Below, one piece after another: positions 45,860 through 54,858 of a stretch of 64,000 nucleotides of DNA. Under the pieces are notes generated by a model, which searched no databases, had not been told where the DNA came from, and was given only the letters and a program-made list of their open reading frames with translations. Within the stretch, counting starts at the first letter, position 1. Every line of letters starts with the position of its first letter. The stretch is from Actinacidiphila guanduensis. GTDB taxonomy: Bacteria; Actinomycetota; Actinomycetes; Streptomycetales; Streptomycetaceae. Where the stretch lies: assembly GCF_900103985.1 (NCBI RefSeq), contig NZ_FNIE01000012.1, positions 186,001-250,000 of the forward strand, in the 5' to 3' direction. A program made the translations under genes and the position numbers.

Positions 45860-47920
45860 GTGTCCAAACTGACCGACCTGCCGAAACGGATCCTGATCGG
45901 CCGGGCGCTGCGCAGCGACAGGCTGGGCGAGACGCTGCTCCCCAAGCGGCTCGCACTGCCGGTGTTCGCTTCCGACCCGCTCTCCTCGGTGGCCTACGCG
46001 CCGGGAGAGGTGCTGCTGGTCCTGTCCATCGCGGGGGTGTCGGCCTACCACTTCAGCCCGTGGATCGCGGTCGCGGTCGTGGTGCTGATGTTCACCGTCG
46101 TCGCCTCCTACCGGCAGAACGTCCACGCCTACCCCTCCGGCGGCGGCGACTACGAGGTGGCCACCACCAACCTCGGGCCGAAGGCGGGCCTGACGGTGGC
46201 CAGCGCCCTGCTGGTGGACTACGTGCTCACCGTGGCGGTGTCGGTCGCCTCCGGCATCGAGAACCTCGGCTCGGCGGTGCCGTTCTTCGTCACCCACAAG
46301 GTGCTGGGCGCGGTCGGCATGATCGTGCTGCTGATGCTGATGAACCTGCGCGGGGTGCGCGAGTCGGGCACGATCTTCGCGATCCCGACCTACGCCTTCG
46401 TCTTCGGCGTCTTCTGCATGATCGCCTGGGGCATCTTCAAGATCGCCACGGGGCATGACATGAACGCGCCGACGGCGCACTACACCATCCACGCCGAGTC
46501 CTCCGGGATCGGCGGCTTCGCCTTGGTCTTCCTGCTGCTGAGAGCTTTCTCCTCCGGGTGTGCGGCGCTCACCGGGGTGGAGGCGATCAGCAACGGCGTG
46601 CCCGCGTTCAAGAAGCCGAAGTCGAAGAACGCTGCCACCACGCTGGCCGCGATGGGCCTGCTCGCCGTCACCATGTTCTGCGGCATCATCGCGCTGGCGA
46701 TGGACACCCACGTCCGGATGGCCGAGAACCCGGCGACCGACCTGCTCAACCACGGCCGGCCGCTCGGCTCCGGCTACACCCAGGACCCGGTGATCGCCCA
46801 GGTCGCCGAGGCGGTCTTCGGGCACAACTCGATCCCGTTCGTCTTCCTGGCCACGGTCACCGCGCTGGTGCTCTTCCTGGCCGCCAACACCGCGTACAAC
46901 GGCTTCCCGGTGCTCGGCTCGATCCTCGCCCAGGACCGCTACCTGCCCCGGCAGCTGCACACCCGCGGCGACCGGCTGGCCTTCTCCAACGGCATCGTGC
47001 TGCTGGCCGGCTTCGCCGCGGTGCTCGTCTACATCTACGGCGCGAACTCCACCCGGCTGATCCAGCTCTACATCGTGGGCGTCTTCGTCTCCTTCACCCT
47101 CAGCCAGACCGGCATGGTGCGGCACTGGAACCGCCACCTGCGCACCGAGACCGACCCGGCCAAGCGCCGCCACATGCACCGCTCCCGGGCGATCAACGCC
47201 TTCGGCGCCTGCCTGACCGGCCTGGTGCTGGTGATCGTGCTGCTGACGAAGTTCACCCACGGCGCCTGGGTGGCCGTGCTCGGCATGGTGGTGTTCTTCG
47301 CCACCATGACCGCGATCCGCCGCCACTACACCCGGGTCGCCGAGGAGATCGCCGCCGACGACGGGCTCGCCGACGAGTACGCCCGCCCCGCCCGGGTCCA
47401 CTCCATCGTGCTGGTCTCCAAGCTGCACAAGCCGACCCTGCGCGCCCTCGCCTACGCCAAGCTGATGCGCTCGGACACCCTGGAGGCGCTCAGCATCAAC
47501 GTCGACCCCGACGACACCAAAGCCCTGCAGGCCGAGTGGCAGCGCCTCGGCATAGATGTCCCGCTGAAGATCCTCGACTCGCCCTACCGCGAGATCACCC
47601 GGCCGATCATCGACTACGTCAAGGGCCTGCGCCGCGACAGCCCGCGCGACGTGGTCAGCGTCTACATCCCCGAGTACGTCGTCGGCCACTGGTACGAGCA
47701 CCTGCTGCACAACCAGAGCGCGCTGCGGCTGAAGGGGCGGCTGCTCTTCAGCCCGGGTGTCATGGTCACCTCGGTGCCGTGGCAGCTGGACTCCTCCGAG
47801 GCGGCCCGCGCCCGCGCCCGGCGCCGCGCCGATTGGAGCGCGCCCGGTTCCATCCGCCGCGGTCCGGTCGCCCCGCCGCGCAGCGAGCACACGACGGCGC
47901 CGGGACCGGCGAAGAAGTAG
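45860..47920 (+). CDS. APC-superfamily transporter, KimA-like potassium importer
   Basis: This 686-residue protein has about 12 membrane helices and starts with the KimA/YdaO-like block FASDPLSSVAYAPGEVLLVL. SGGGDYEVATTNLG and DYVLTVAVSVASG are typical of this APC subgroup. The C-terminal third is a soluble domain (from VHSIVLVSKLHKPTLRALAY) like the USP-type domain of KimA. Next to two divergent RCK proteins, potassium uptake is the best inference; amino-acid transport is not excluded. GTG 45860 is chosen. The 220-base divergent gap upstream shows no clear promoter or riboswitch. Confidence 0.85.
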   Translation: MSKLTDLPKRILIGRALRSDRLGETLLPKRLALPVFASDPLSSVAYAPGEVLLVLSIAGVSAYHFSPWIAVAVVVLMFTVVASYRQNVHAYPSGGGDYEVATTNLGPKAGLTVASALLVDYVLTVAVSVASGIENLGSAVPFFVTHKVLGAVGMIVLLMLMNLRGVRESGTIFAIPTYAFVFGVFCMIAWGIFKIATGHDMNAPTAHYTIHAESSGIGGFALVFLLLRAFSSGCAALTGVEAISNGVPAFKKPKSKNAATTLAAMGLLAVTMFCGIIALAMDTHVRMAENPATDLLNHGRPLGSGYTQDPVIAQVAEAVFGHNSIPFVFLATVTALVLFLAANTAYNGFPVLGSILAQDRYLPRQLHTRGDRLAFSNGIVLLAGFAAVLVYIYGANSTRLIQLYIVGVFVSFTLSQTGMVRHWNRHLRTETDPAKRRHMHRSRAINAFGACLTGLVLVIVLLTKFTHGAWVAVLGMVVFFATMTAIRRHYTRVAEEIAADDGLADEYARPARVHSIVLVSKLHKPTLRALAYAKLMRSDTLEALSINVDPDDTKALQAEWQRLGIDVPLKILDSPYREITRPIIDYVKGLRRDSPRDVVSVYIPEYVVGHWYEHLLHNQSALRLKGRLLFSPGVMVTSVPWQLDSSEAARARARRRADWSAPGSIRRGPVAPPRSEHTTAPGPAKK

Positions 47921-47952
47921 CCTCGCCGGGGCGCCTGCGGTCGGGGTTCCGG

Positions 47953-48203
47953 GGTTCGAGGCGCGCTGTGGGCCGGGGCGTTCGGGGTTCGAGGCGCGCT
48001 GTCGCTCGGGGGTTCTGGGTTCGAGGCGCTGCGGCTCGGGGTCTGGCTTGGGGGGCGTTGCCGCTCGGGGGTTCTGGGTTCGAGGCGCTGCGGCTCGGGA
48101 GAGCTGTCGCCTTGGGGGATACGGGCTCGGGTGCTGCGCAAGGGACGATGCCGGGCCGGCGTGACTCGAGCCCTCGGGTCCTCGGGTCCTCGGGTCCTCG
48201 GGT
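47953..48203. repeat. Intergenic direct-repeat cluster
   Basis: GGTTCGAGGCGC appears four times (47953, 47986, 48018, 48077). A 38-base block is repeated exactly at 48003-48040 and 48062-48099. An 8-bp unit, CCTCGGGT, is tandemly repeated four times at 48172-48203. The repeats lie in the 461-base gap between the APC and methyltransferase genes and look non-coding. Confidence 0.75.
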
Positions 48204-48381
48204 CCTGCGGTGCTTCCGGGTGGGCGGTCGGCTGCCCGACGGGCCGTAGACTGGCGAGTCGGCGCCGCGCGGCCCCGCACGTACCCCGCCGCTCCCGCGG
48301 TCCGGTGCCCGTGCGGTCCTCCGGCCCCGCGACGCCTGCGTCCACCTCGTACCCTCCCTCGTCCTAGGAGCAAGACCCTTC

Positions 48382-49710
48382 ATGCCGAGCGATTCCACCC
48401 CCTCCCTGGTCGGCCGCGAGTTCGAGGTCGAGGTGGGCCCGGTGGCGCACGGCGGCCACTGCGTCGCGCGCACGGAGGCGGGGCAGGTGCTCTTCGTCCG
48501 GCACACGCTGCCCGGCGAGCGGGTGGTGGCCCGTGTCACCGAGGGCGAGGAGGGCGCCCGCTTCCTGCGGGCCGACGCCGTGGAGATCCTGGAGCCGTCC
48601 AAAGACCGCGTCGAGGCGCCCTGCCCCTTTTCCGGCCCCGGCCGTTGCGGCGGGTGCGACTGGCAGCACGCCGCTCCGGGCGCCCAGCGCCGGCTGAAGG
48701 CCGCCGTCCTCACCGAGCAGCTGGCCCGGCTGGCCGGCCTCACACCGCAGGAGGCGGGCTGGGACGGCACGGTCGCCCCCGCGCCCGGCGACAAGGTGGC
48801 CAAGGGCGAGGTCCCCGCGTGGCGTACCCGCGTGCAGTACGCCGTGGACGCCGAGGGCCGGGCCGGGCTGCGCCGGCACCGCTCGCACGACGTCGAGGTG
48901 ATCGATCACTGCATGATCGCGGCACCCGAGGTGAGCGAACTCGGCGTGGAGGCCCGCGCCTGGCCGCAGATCGCGACGGTGGAGGCCATCGCCGCCACCG
49001 GATCCAGTGACCGGCAGGTCATCCTCACCCCGCGGCCCGGCGGCCGGCTGCCCGTCGTCGAGCTGGACCGGCCGGTGTCGGTGCAGCGGATCGGCGAGCG
49101 GGACAAGGCGGTGCACCGCGTGCACGGCCGGCCCTTCGTCCGCGAGCGGGCGGCGGGGCGGACCTGGCGGGTCGGCGAGGGCGGCTTCTGGCAGGTGCAC
49201 CCGCAGGCGGCGGACATCCTGGTCGAGGCGGTCATGCAGGGCCTGATGCCGCGCAAGGGCGACACCGCGATCGACCTGTACTGCGGGGTCGGCCTGTTCG
49301 CCGGGGCGCTCGGCGAGCGGGTCGGCGAGCGCGGCGCGGTCCTCGGCATCGAGTCGGCCCGGCGGGCGGTGGAGGACGCCCGGCACAACCTCGCGGACCT
49401 GGAGCGGGTGCGGATCGAACTGGGCAAGGTGGAGCAGGTGCTGCCGCGCACCGGCATCACCGAGGCGGACCTCGTCGTCCTCGACCCGCCGCGCACCGGC
49501 GCCGACCACGCCACCGTCCGGCACATCGCCGGGCTCCGCCCCCGCCGTATCGCCTACGTGGCCTGCGACCCGGCCGCCCTCGCTCGCGACCTCGGCCGCT
49601 TCGCCAAGGAGGGCTACACGCCGGTCACCCTGCGGGCCTTCGACCTGTTCCCCTTCACCCACCACATGGAGTGCGTGGCGATCCTGGTGCCGGCCGCCAA
49701 GGGCGCCTGA
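48382..49710 (+). CDS. TRAM-domain 23S rRNA/tRNA uracil-C5 methyltransferase (TrmA/RumA family)
   Basis: This 442-residue enzyme has a TRAM RNA-binding domain (residues about 10-70), an iron-sulfur cysteine cluster (C81, C89 and C92 in CPFSGPGRCGGC) and a SAM-dependent methyltransferase domain. DLYCGVGLFAG binds SAM, and YVACDP supplies the catalytic C395. It methylates uracil at C5 in rRNA or tRNA, but which RNA cannot be told. It starts at ATG 48382. Its usual gene order next to the potassium-transport genes is conserved in Streptomyces. Confidence 0.92.
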   Translation: MPSDSTPSLVGREFEVEVGPVAHGGHCVARTEAGQVLFVRHTLPGERVVARVTEGEEGARFLRADAVEILEPSKDRVEAPCPFSGPGRCGGCDWQHAAPGAQRRLKAAVLTEQLARLAGLTPQEAGWDGTVAPAPGDKVAKGEVPAWRTRVQYAVDAEGRAGLRRHRSHDVEVIDHCMIAAPEVSELGVEARAWPQIATVEAIAATGSSDRQVILTPRPGGRLPVVELDRPVSVQRIGERDKAVHRVHGRPFVRERAAGRTWRVGEGGFWQVHPQAADILVEAVMQGLMPRKGDTAIDLYCGVGLFAGALGERVGERGAVLGIESARRAVEDARHNLADLERVRIELGKVEQVLPRTGITEADLVVLDPPRTGADHATVRHIAGLRPRRIAYVACDPAALARDLGRFAKEGYTPVTLRAFDLFPFTHHMECVAILVPAAKGA

Positions 49711-49781
49711 CCTGAGGGTTTGTCGATGCGCATTACCAGGGCGCGGTTGAGGGTCTTCTCGGTGGGGGTGAGCCGGCCGAT

Positions 49782-50036
49782 CACCAAGCTGGAGCTTCGT
49801 CACCGGCTCCGGGCCCGGGCCGAGGACCGCATCCGGGCCGCCCGGGCCACCGGACTGCGCAACCTGCCCCTGCGCCACACCGCACAGAACAAGGTGTGGC
49901 TGGAGATTGTCCAGATCGCGCTCGACCTGCTGGCCTGGATGCCCATGCTCGCCCTGACCGGCCTGGCCAGGCTCTGGGAGCCCCGCCGGCTGCGGTTCCG
50001 CTGTTCTCCGCAGCCGCCCAGCTCGTCACGTCCGCG
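49782..50036 (+). pseudogene. IS1380-family transposase C-terminal fragment
   Basis: The frame encodes AEDRIRAARATGLRNLPLRH, then NKVWLEIVQIALDLLAWMPM and ARLWEPRRLRFR, a good match in pattern to the C-terminal half of IS1380-type transposases. No N-terminal or catalytic part is present. A frameshift near 50005 moves the continuing homology (LFSAAAQLVTSAAR) to another frame. It has no start codon of its own and is a remnant of an insertion sequence. Confidence 0.7.
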
Positions 50037-50274
50037 GCGCGATCGGCTTCTCCCCCTTCGGTGTGCTGGCCTACTACGCCATCACCAACGCCTCCGCCTG
50101 GATCCTGACCCCCGCCGAAGGGCGGCCCCCCAGGTTCGTGCCGGTCCTCGGCGCCGCAGGATGCCTCGTCCTGGCCTTCGCCCTGCCACTGACCTCGGTG
50201 GTGTGGGGGGCCGGGCGGTGATCGCGCTGGGCGCCGCGGCCTACGGCCTGCGCAAGGCACTGACCCGCACGTGA
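50036..50274 (+). pseudogene. C-terminal remnant of an APC amino-acid permease
   Basis: The sequence reads IGFSPFGVLAYYAITNASAW and then LTPAEGRPPRFVPVLG in one frame. After a frameshift near 50215 it continues as VIALGAAAYGLRKALTRT and ends at 50274. This resembles the last two helices of an APC amino-acid permease. The remainder of the gene is missing, and the fragment abuts the IS1380 remnant, so a deletion or recombination joined them. Confidence 0.65.
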
Positions 50275-50617
50275 CGCATGTGTGTCGGGTGATTACGGGT
50301 GGGATCAGCCGAATAGACGGTTGCGGGGCGGCCCCGCCGGTGCTGCGCCCGCTCCGAAATGGCGGTGCGCCACCCCCCCGTTCACGCGGCCGGAGGCGAG
50401 GAATGCATGCTCTACCTCCGTACAACGGAGATAAAAGGAGGGCATTCCACTTCTTTTACGGAATTGGCCGAACTCCGAGTCTGTCCGTTTTGTCGACCGA
50501 GGCGACAGGGCGGCAAAGTCGCAGCAACTGTTCAGCTGTCAGGGCATTCGAGGCGGGCAGCGCTGGTGCTGTGCACGGCTCCTGGCCCGAGGCGAGATGC
50601 GGGACCGCGGTGGACGG
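50275..50617. other. Lower-GC intergenic stretch, no supported gene
   Basis: This stretch is visibly less GC-rich than its surroundings. It contains a short hairpin CTCCGT-ACA-ACGGAG region (50415-50429) and a GGAGG. Short open frames exist but show no coding bias or recognised domain. It is probably transferred or degraded DNA. Confidence 0.4.
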
Positions 50618-50764
50618 CTACTTCGCCTGCACCTCTTTCACCGTGCCCTCCTTGGATTCCCGCCACCTGACCCACATGTAGACGAGCCAGCCCCTGCCGT
50701 TCCAGGCCAGACCGGCGGCAGCCACCGCCACCGCCGCAGCCGTCATCTTCCGCGTTCGCGACAT
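50618..50764 (-). CDS. Small putative membrane protein (48 aa)
   Basis: This short frame encodes a basic start (MSRTRKMT), an Ala/Val-rich hydrophobic helix, a Trp-containing segment (WNGRGWLVYMWVRW) and a Lys/Glu-rich tail (KEGTVKEVQAK). About 90 percent of third codon positions are G or C, unlike the flanking debris. An AAAGGGG sequence lies five bases before ATG 50764. It is probably a single-pass membrane protein. No homolog is recognised, and the context gives no functional hint. Confidence 0.45.
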   Translation of the reverse strand: MSRTRKMTAAAVAVAAAGLAWNGRGWLVYMWVRWRESKEGTVKEVQAK

Positions 50765-50937
50765 GGTCGCCCCTTTCTTTCCAGGACAGGCTAGAGGAGG
50801 CGGTCACCGCACGCACTGAGCCGAGCTTCTTGCGGGACTGCGCTGCCGGCCCGTGTATGGTCCGGACCTTGTGACCCGGAGGGTGGGGTGCCCTCGGGGG
50901 CTGAGCGGGATTTCCAGCAGAGACATCGGTGCCACTC

Positions 50938-51613
50938 ATGGGGGCCCCGCACGGTAACGCGATCAACCGCCACGACCTGATGGTCGGCACCCTGAACGAC
51001 AACACCGGCAAGACCGCCGCCTTCAGCTACCGGATCGGCGCCGCACGCGCGAAGATCCTGCCCGGCGGTACCTACGCCGACGACGTCAACGACAGCGGCC
51101 GGATGGTGGGCGGCGGCCCCTTCCCGGACAACCACCTCTACATCTGGCACGGCACCACCGTCGAACGCGAACTCACCGTCGGAAGCGGCTTCGGCCTGGG
51201 ACGACGGCTCCCACGAGATTTACTGGGACGCCCCCCACACCGCGGACGGCACCGAAGTCCCGGGCCTGCATGGCTACTTCACCAACGGCTACTTCCACGT
51301 CATCAGCCCCACCACCGGACTCGTCGCCGGCGAGGGACCGATGGACTACACCTCGGAACCCCCGCCGGGAACCGCCGAAATCTGGACCGGCACGGGCCCG
51401 ATCCGCGCTCTGCCGCCGCTGGTCCCGGACGGCGAATCCGGCGCCTCAGCCACCGCTGACAACGGCGACGTGGGCGGCGACAGCACCAACGCGGAGGGGA
51501 GCCCCGCCCCGGTCATCTGGACCTGCGGCGCAGTACAGCAGGCGCTGCAACCGGCGTCTCGCGGCAGTGTCGCCATTCGGGCGGCGAACACCGCAAACTG
51601 CCGTACTGGCTGA
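50938..51613 (+). pseudogene. Frameshifted HAF-repeat-like secreted protein remnant
   Basis: Two consecutive frames together encode HAF-type repeats. The first has INRHDLMVGTLNDNTGKTAA and VNDSGRMVGGGPFPDNHLYIW. After a frameshift near 51195 the second continues AWDDGSHEIYWDAPHTADGT and VISPTTGLVAGEG, ending at 51613. There is no signal peptide and no intact full-length frame. The codon bias is normal in both halves, so inactivation looks recent. Function of the parent protein is unknown. Confidence 0.55.
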
Positions 51614-51809
51614 CGAACCTGCCTCCCGACACCGCGCTGCGGCCGCGCTGTCCCTGGGCTCGGTCGAGCGGCACTTCCGGCTGCGGCTGCCGTGCGGGCT
51701 CGTGGAGGGGGCGGGGCTGCGGGCCGTGGTGGGTGAGCGGTGGCCCGGGCCCGGGCGGGTCTGACCGGGCGTTGCGTGGCGCGTTCGCCTTTCCGGTGCG
51801 CCCGCCGGG
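51614..51809. other. Fragment of unknown gene and LAL 3' flank
   Basis: A frame ending at 51764 contains LSLGSVERHFRLRLPCGLVE and then AVVGERWPGPGRV, with normal codon bias but no start. It could be the tail of another broken gene. The remaining bases up to the LAL gene show nothing. Confidence 0.3.
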
Positions 51810-54806
51810 TCAGCCGGGTTGGGCGATCAGCTCGGTCGCGTAGTCGCACAGGGCCGACCGGTGCGGCTGGCCGGTCTTGGCGAGCAGCTTGGCCACGTGC
51901 TTCTCGACCGTCCGCGGGGAGATGTACAGCCGCTCGGCGATCTCCTGGTTTCCCAGGCGCGGCGCGAGCAGCAAGAACACCTCGTACTCACGTGCGGTCA
52001 GGCCCTGTAGACGCAGCCGGGCCGGAACGCCCGGAGTCCCGTGGCGCCGCTGCCGGACGGTCGCGCCCGCCCGGCGCAGCAGGTCGCGGCAGCTGTTGGC
52101 CACGACCGGCACGCCCGCCCCGTGGAAGTACTCCTCGGCGTCGCGCAGCCATTCCACCGGATCACCCCAGCCGTCGGCCAGGGCCACCGGCGCCACCAGC
52201 CGCTGGCCGAGCCGGCGGGCCATCAGGAACGGTTCGCCTGCCTCTTGTGCCTGCGCCACCGCGGCCTCGGCCTGCGCTCTGCGTCCGGCCCTGCCCTCGT
52301 GCACCGCGAACGCGAGTCGTTCGAACTGCCGGTTCCACGGCAGCGCCGCGGAGGGGTCGGCGACGGTCGCCGCGTGCTCCTCGGGGTCCGCTTGCCCGGT
52401 CAGCGCCCGCAGCAGCGGACGCAGCCCGTAGCGGCCGTTGAGGAAATGGACGGAAGGGTTCCCCTGCTCCCAGGCGAAAGCCTCGTCCAGCTCGCGCAGC
52501 GCCTGCTCACAGTCCTCCTCCAGCAGCGCGCAGATGGCGCGGCTGCCGAAAGCCTGCGGGGACTGCAGCGACCGCTCGCCTCCCCAGCGGCGGAACTCGG
52601 CCAGCTCCCTTTCCATCTGCCGGCGCTGCCCCTGGTGCGCGGCCAGCGCCACGCGGATGAGCAGGACGAACTGGTGGTTGTCGGCGTCCCTGAGCCGCGC
52701 GGTGCCCTCGGCACAACGATCGGCCAGCTCCCGGGCCGCGGCGTAGTCGCCGCGCAGCACCTGTTGCATGGCCATGGTGGCCTCGGCCCGGTACATCAGC
52801 GCCAGGGCGCCGTGGCCCAGGGCCGCTCGGTGGGCCCGTTCCAGCCGGGTGGAGCTGCCGGTGCACATGAAGTCGTTGACGCCCAGCCACATGAGGGTGT
52901 CGAGCTGCCACGTGGTGAGCCGGTGCTCGTTGGCGAGCACGAGGCACTTCTCCAGGTACGAGTCGGCCTGCTCGAAGCCGTGCCGCCGGGCCAGCACGGC
53001 GAGCAACTGCCATGCCTGGCAAGCGATCTCGGGGAGTCCGGCGCGCTCCGCGCCGTCCGCGGCCTGGCGGGCCAGCCGCTCCGCCTCGTCGGTCCGGTCG
53101 CCGTCGCTGTCCTGCACCCCGGCGAGGATCAGATGGGCCTCGACCATCTGCACCGCCGGTCCGAGCGCCGCCACGGCGGACGGCCGCGCGCCGTCGGGCA
53201 CGAGCCGCAGCAGTTGGCGGACCTGGCGCACCCGCCCCGCGGCGTCCTCGAACCGCGCGGCCGTCACGGCGGCCCAAGCAATACGGGCCTGCAAGGTGGC
53301 TGCCCGGACCGCGTCCAGTGCGCCGGGACCGGCTTCGGGCAACTCGTCGGCAAGCGCGCACGCCCGGTCGAGCTGGCCGTTCTCGGTCAGGGTGTACACC
53401 AACTGCTCCACCAGCGGCGCCCGTTCGGCGGCCTGGTCCGCACCCGGCAGCAGGTCGAGGGCCCGTTCGAGCAGTGACACGGCGGAGTTGACGGCGCCGC
53501 CGGCCAGCGCGGACCGGCCGGCCTGCGCGAAGCGCAGTGCTGCGGCGCTCGGGTCGCCGGCCGTCTGCCGCAGGGCGGCGACGAGCACACACCACTCGCC
53601 GGGCAGCCCGGGGTGCGCGCGTTCGATCGCGTCGGCACCCCTGGCGGCGATGGCGGCGCGTTCCGCGGGCAGGATCGCGGCGACCAGGGCCTCCGCGGTC
53701 AGCGCGTGCCGGAACTCGTACCAGTCACCCACCGGACGGCTGGGCGAGATGAGGTGGGCGTCCATGCCGGCCCGCAGGTGCACCAGCAGGTCGCGGTCCG
53801 GCAGCCCGCTGACCGCCTGCAAGACGGCCAGCGAGAAGCGCCGGCCGAGAACGGCGGCGCTGGTGAGCAGCGCCCGTCCGTCCGGGCTGAGCCGGGCGGC
53901 GCGCTGGGTGACGCTGTGCACCACCGTGCGCGGGACATCGATGTCCAGGTCGCCGGTGACGTGCCAGGCGCCGTCGGGCCCGCGGCGCAGTACATCGGCG
54001 GCGATCATGCCGCTGAGCAGTTCCTCGACGACGAACGGATTGCCGTCGGCGTCCCTGGCCAGCCGGTCGGTCACCTCCTGGGGCAGCAGGACGGCTGTGC
54101 CGTGGGGCGGCGGTCCGGCGGCCGCCAGCGCCGCTTCGGCCATCATCCGGACCTCCTCGCCGGTCAGCGGGCGCGGTTCGCTGAGGACCGCGGACCGGCG
54201 CTGGGCGAGCTGCCGGGCCAATTGCTCGGCCGGCCCGTGCTCCGGGCGGAGGGTGGCCAGCAGGACGATCGGCTGGCCCCGGATGTTGTCGCACAGGTAC
54301 TCGATGGCGGCGAGCGTCTCGGTGTCGGTGTCGTGCAGGTCCTCAAGAAGCAGCAGACAGCCGGGGTGCCGGTGCTGTGTCAGGTCGCGGCCGATGGTGG
54401 CCAGCAGCCGCAGCGTCGCCTCGGCCGTCTCCACGGGCGAGGCCGGCGCGCCCGTGTACCCGGCGGTGCGCCACTCGGGCAGCAGGCCGCCCAGCGCCGA
54501 GCGGTACGGGGCGAGTCCGGGGTCCTCGGGGAGACCTCCGAGCCGGACGAACGACAGCAGTGCCTCCGCGATCGGGCGGAACGGCGCTGCGCCGCCGCCG
54601 GTGGCGCCCGGCCTGCCGCGCAGCACCGCCAGGCCGCTGGTGAACGCGCGGAACGCGCACTCCGCGGCCAGCCGCGACTTGCCGATCCCCGCCTCGCCGA
54701 GCAGGAACACCGCCCGGCCGTCCCCTTCACGAACACCGGCGAGACTCGCGTCGAGCACGGCGAGTTCGGCGCCGCGCCCGATCACCGTTGGTGATGTTAT
54801 GAGCAC
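51810..54806 (-). CDS. LuxR-family ATPase regulator (LAL type)
   Basis: This protein of about 998 residues has an N-terminal AAA-type ATPase domain with Walker A GEAGIGKSR and Walker B LLLLEDLHD, a long tetratricopeptide-like middle, and a C-terminal LuxR helix-turn-helix (LTAREYEVFLLLAPRLGNQE, YISPRTVEKHVAKLLAKTGQ). LAL proteins commonly activate antibiotic clusters. It lies 52 bases downstream of the cysteine-free precursor gene in the same direction as lanM and is the likely pathway regulator. The start is uncertain: GTG 54806 is chosen, with GTG 54785 possible; neither has a ribosome binding site. Confidence 0.88.
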   Translation of the reverse strand: MLITSPTVIGRGAELAVLDASLAGVREGDGRAVFLLGEAGIGKSRLAAECAFRAFTSGLAVLRGRPGATGGGAAPFRPIAEALLSFVRLGGLPEDPGLAPYRSALGGLLPEWRTAGYTGAPASPVETAEATLRLLATIGRDLTQHRHPGCLLLLEDLHDTDTETLAAIEYLCDNIRGQPIVLLATLRPEHGPAEQLARQLAQRRSAVLSEPRPLTGEEVRMMAEAALAAAGPPPHGTAVLLPQEVTDRLARDADGNPFVVEELLSGMIAADVLRRGPDGAWHVTGDLDIDVPRTVVHSVTQRAARLSPDGRALLTSAAVLGRRFSLAVLQAVSGLPDRDLLVHLRAGMDAHLISPSRPVGDWYEFRHALTAEALVAAILPAERAAIAARGADAIERAHPGLPGEWCVLVAALRQTAGDPSAAALRFAQAGRSALAGGAVNSAVSLLERALDLLPGADQAAERAPLVEQLVYTLTENGQLDRACALADELPEAGPGALDAVRAATLQARIAWAAVTAARFEDAAGRVRQVRQLLRLVPDGARPSAVAALGPAVQMVEAHLILAGVQDSDGDRTDEAERLARQAADGAERAGLPEIACQAWQLLAVLARRHGFEQADSYLEKCLVLANEHRLTTWQLDTLMWLGVNDFMCTGSSTRLERAHRAALGHGALALMYRAEATMAMQQVLRGDYAAARELADRCAEGTARLRDADNHQFVLLIRVALAAHQGQRRQMERELAEFRRWGGERSLQSPQAFGSRAICALLEEDCEQALRELDEAFAWEQGNPSVHFLNGRYGLRPLLRALTGQADPEEHAATVADPSAALPWNRQFERLAFAVHEGRAGRRAQAEAAVAQAQEAGEPFLMARRLGQRLVAPVALADGWGDPVEWLRDAEEYFHGAGVPVVANSCRDLLRRAGATVRQRRHGTPGVPARLRLQGLTAREYEVFLLLAPRLGNQEIAERLYISPRTVEKHVAKLLAKTGQPHRSALCDYATELIAQPG

Positions 54807-54858
54807 CAGCGGAGGATAGCTCCGGTTCTGACTATCTACCAGGGGTGAGGAGAGTTCG

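Noticed and set aside
47953-48090. GGTTCGAG sequences resembling tRNA T-arms
   Set aside because: The bases around them do not form acceptor, D and anticodon arms, and the motif is part of a direct repeat, so no tRNA gene is called.
50359-50670. Short plus-strand frame containing MLYLRTTEIKGG, considered as a peptide precursor
   Set aside because: It lacks a supported ribosome binding site at a sensible distance and has no coding bias or recognised leader, so it was not called.
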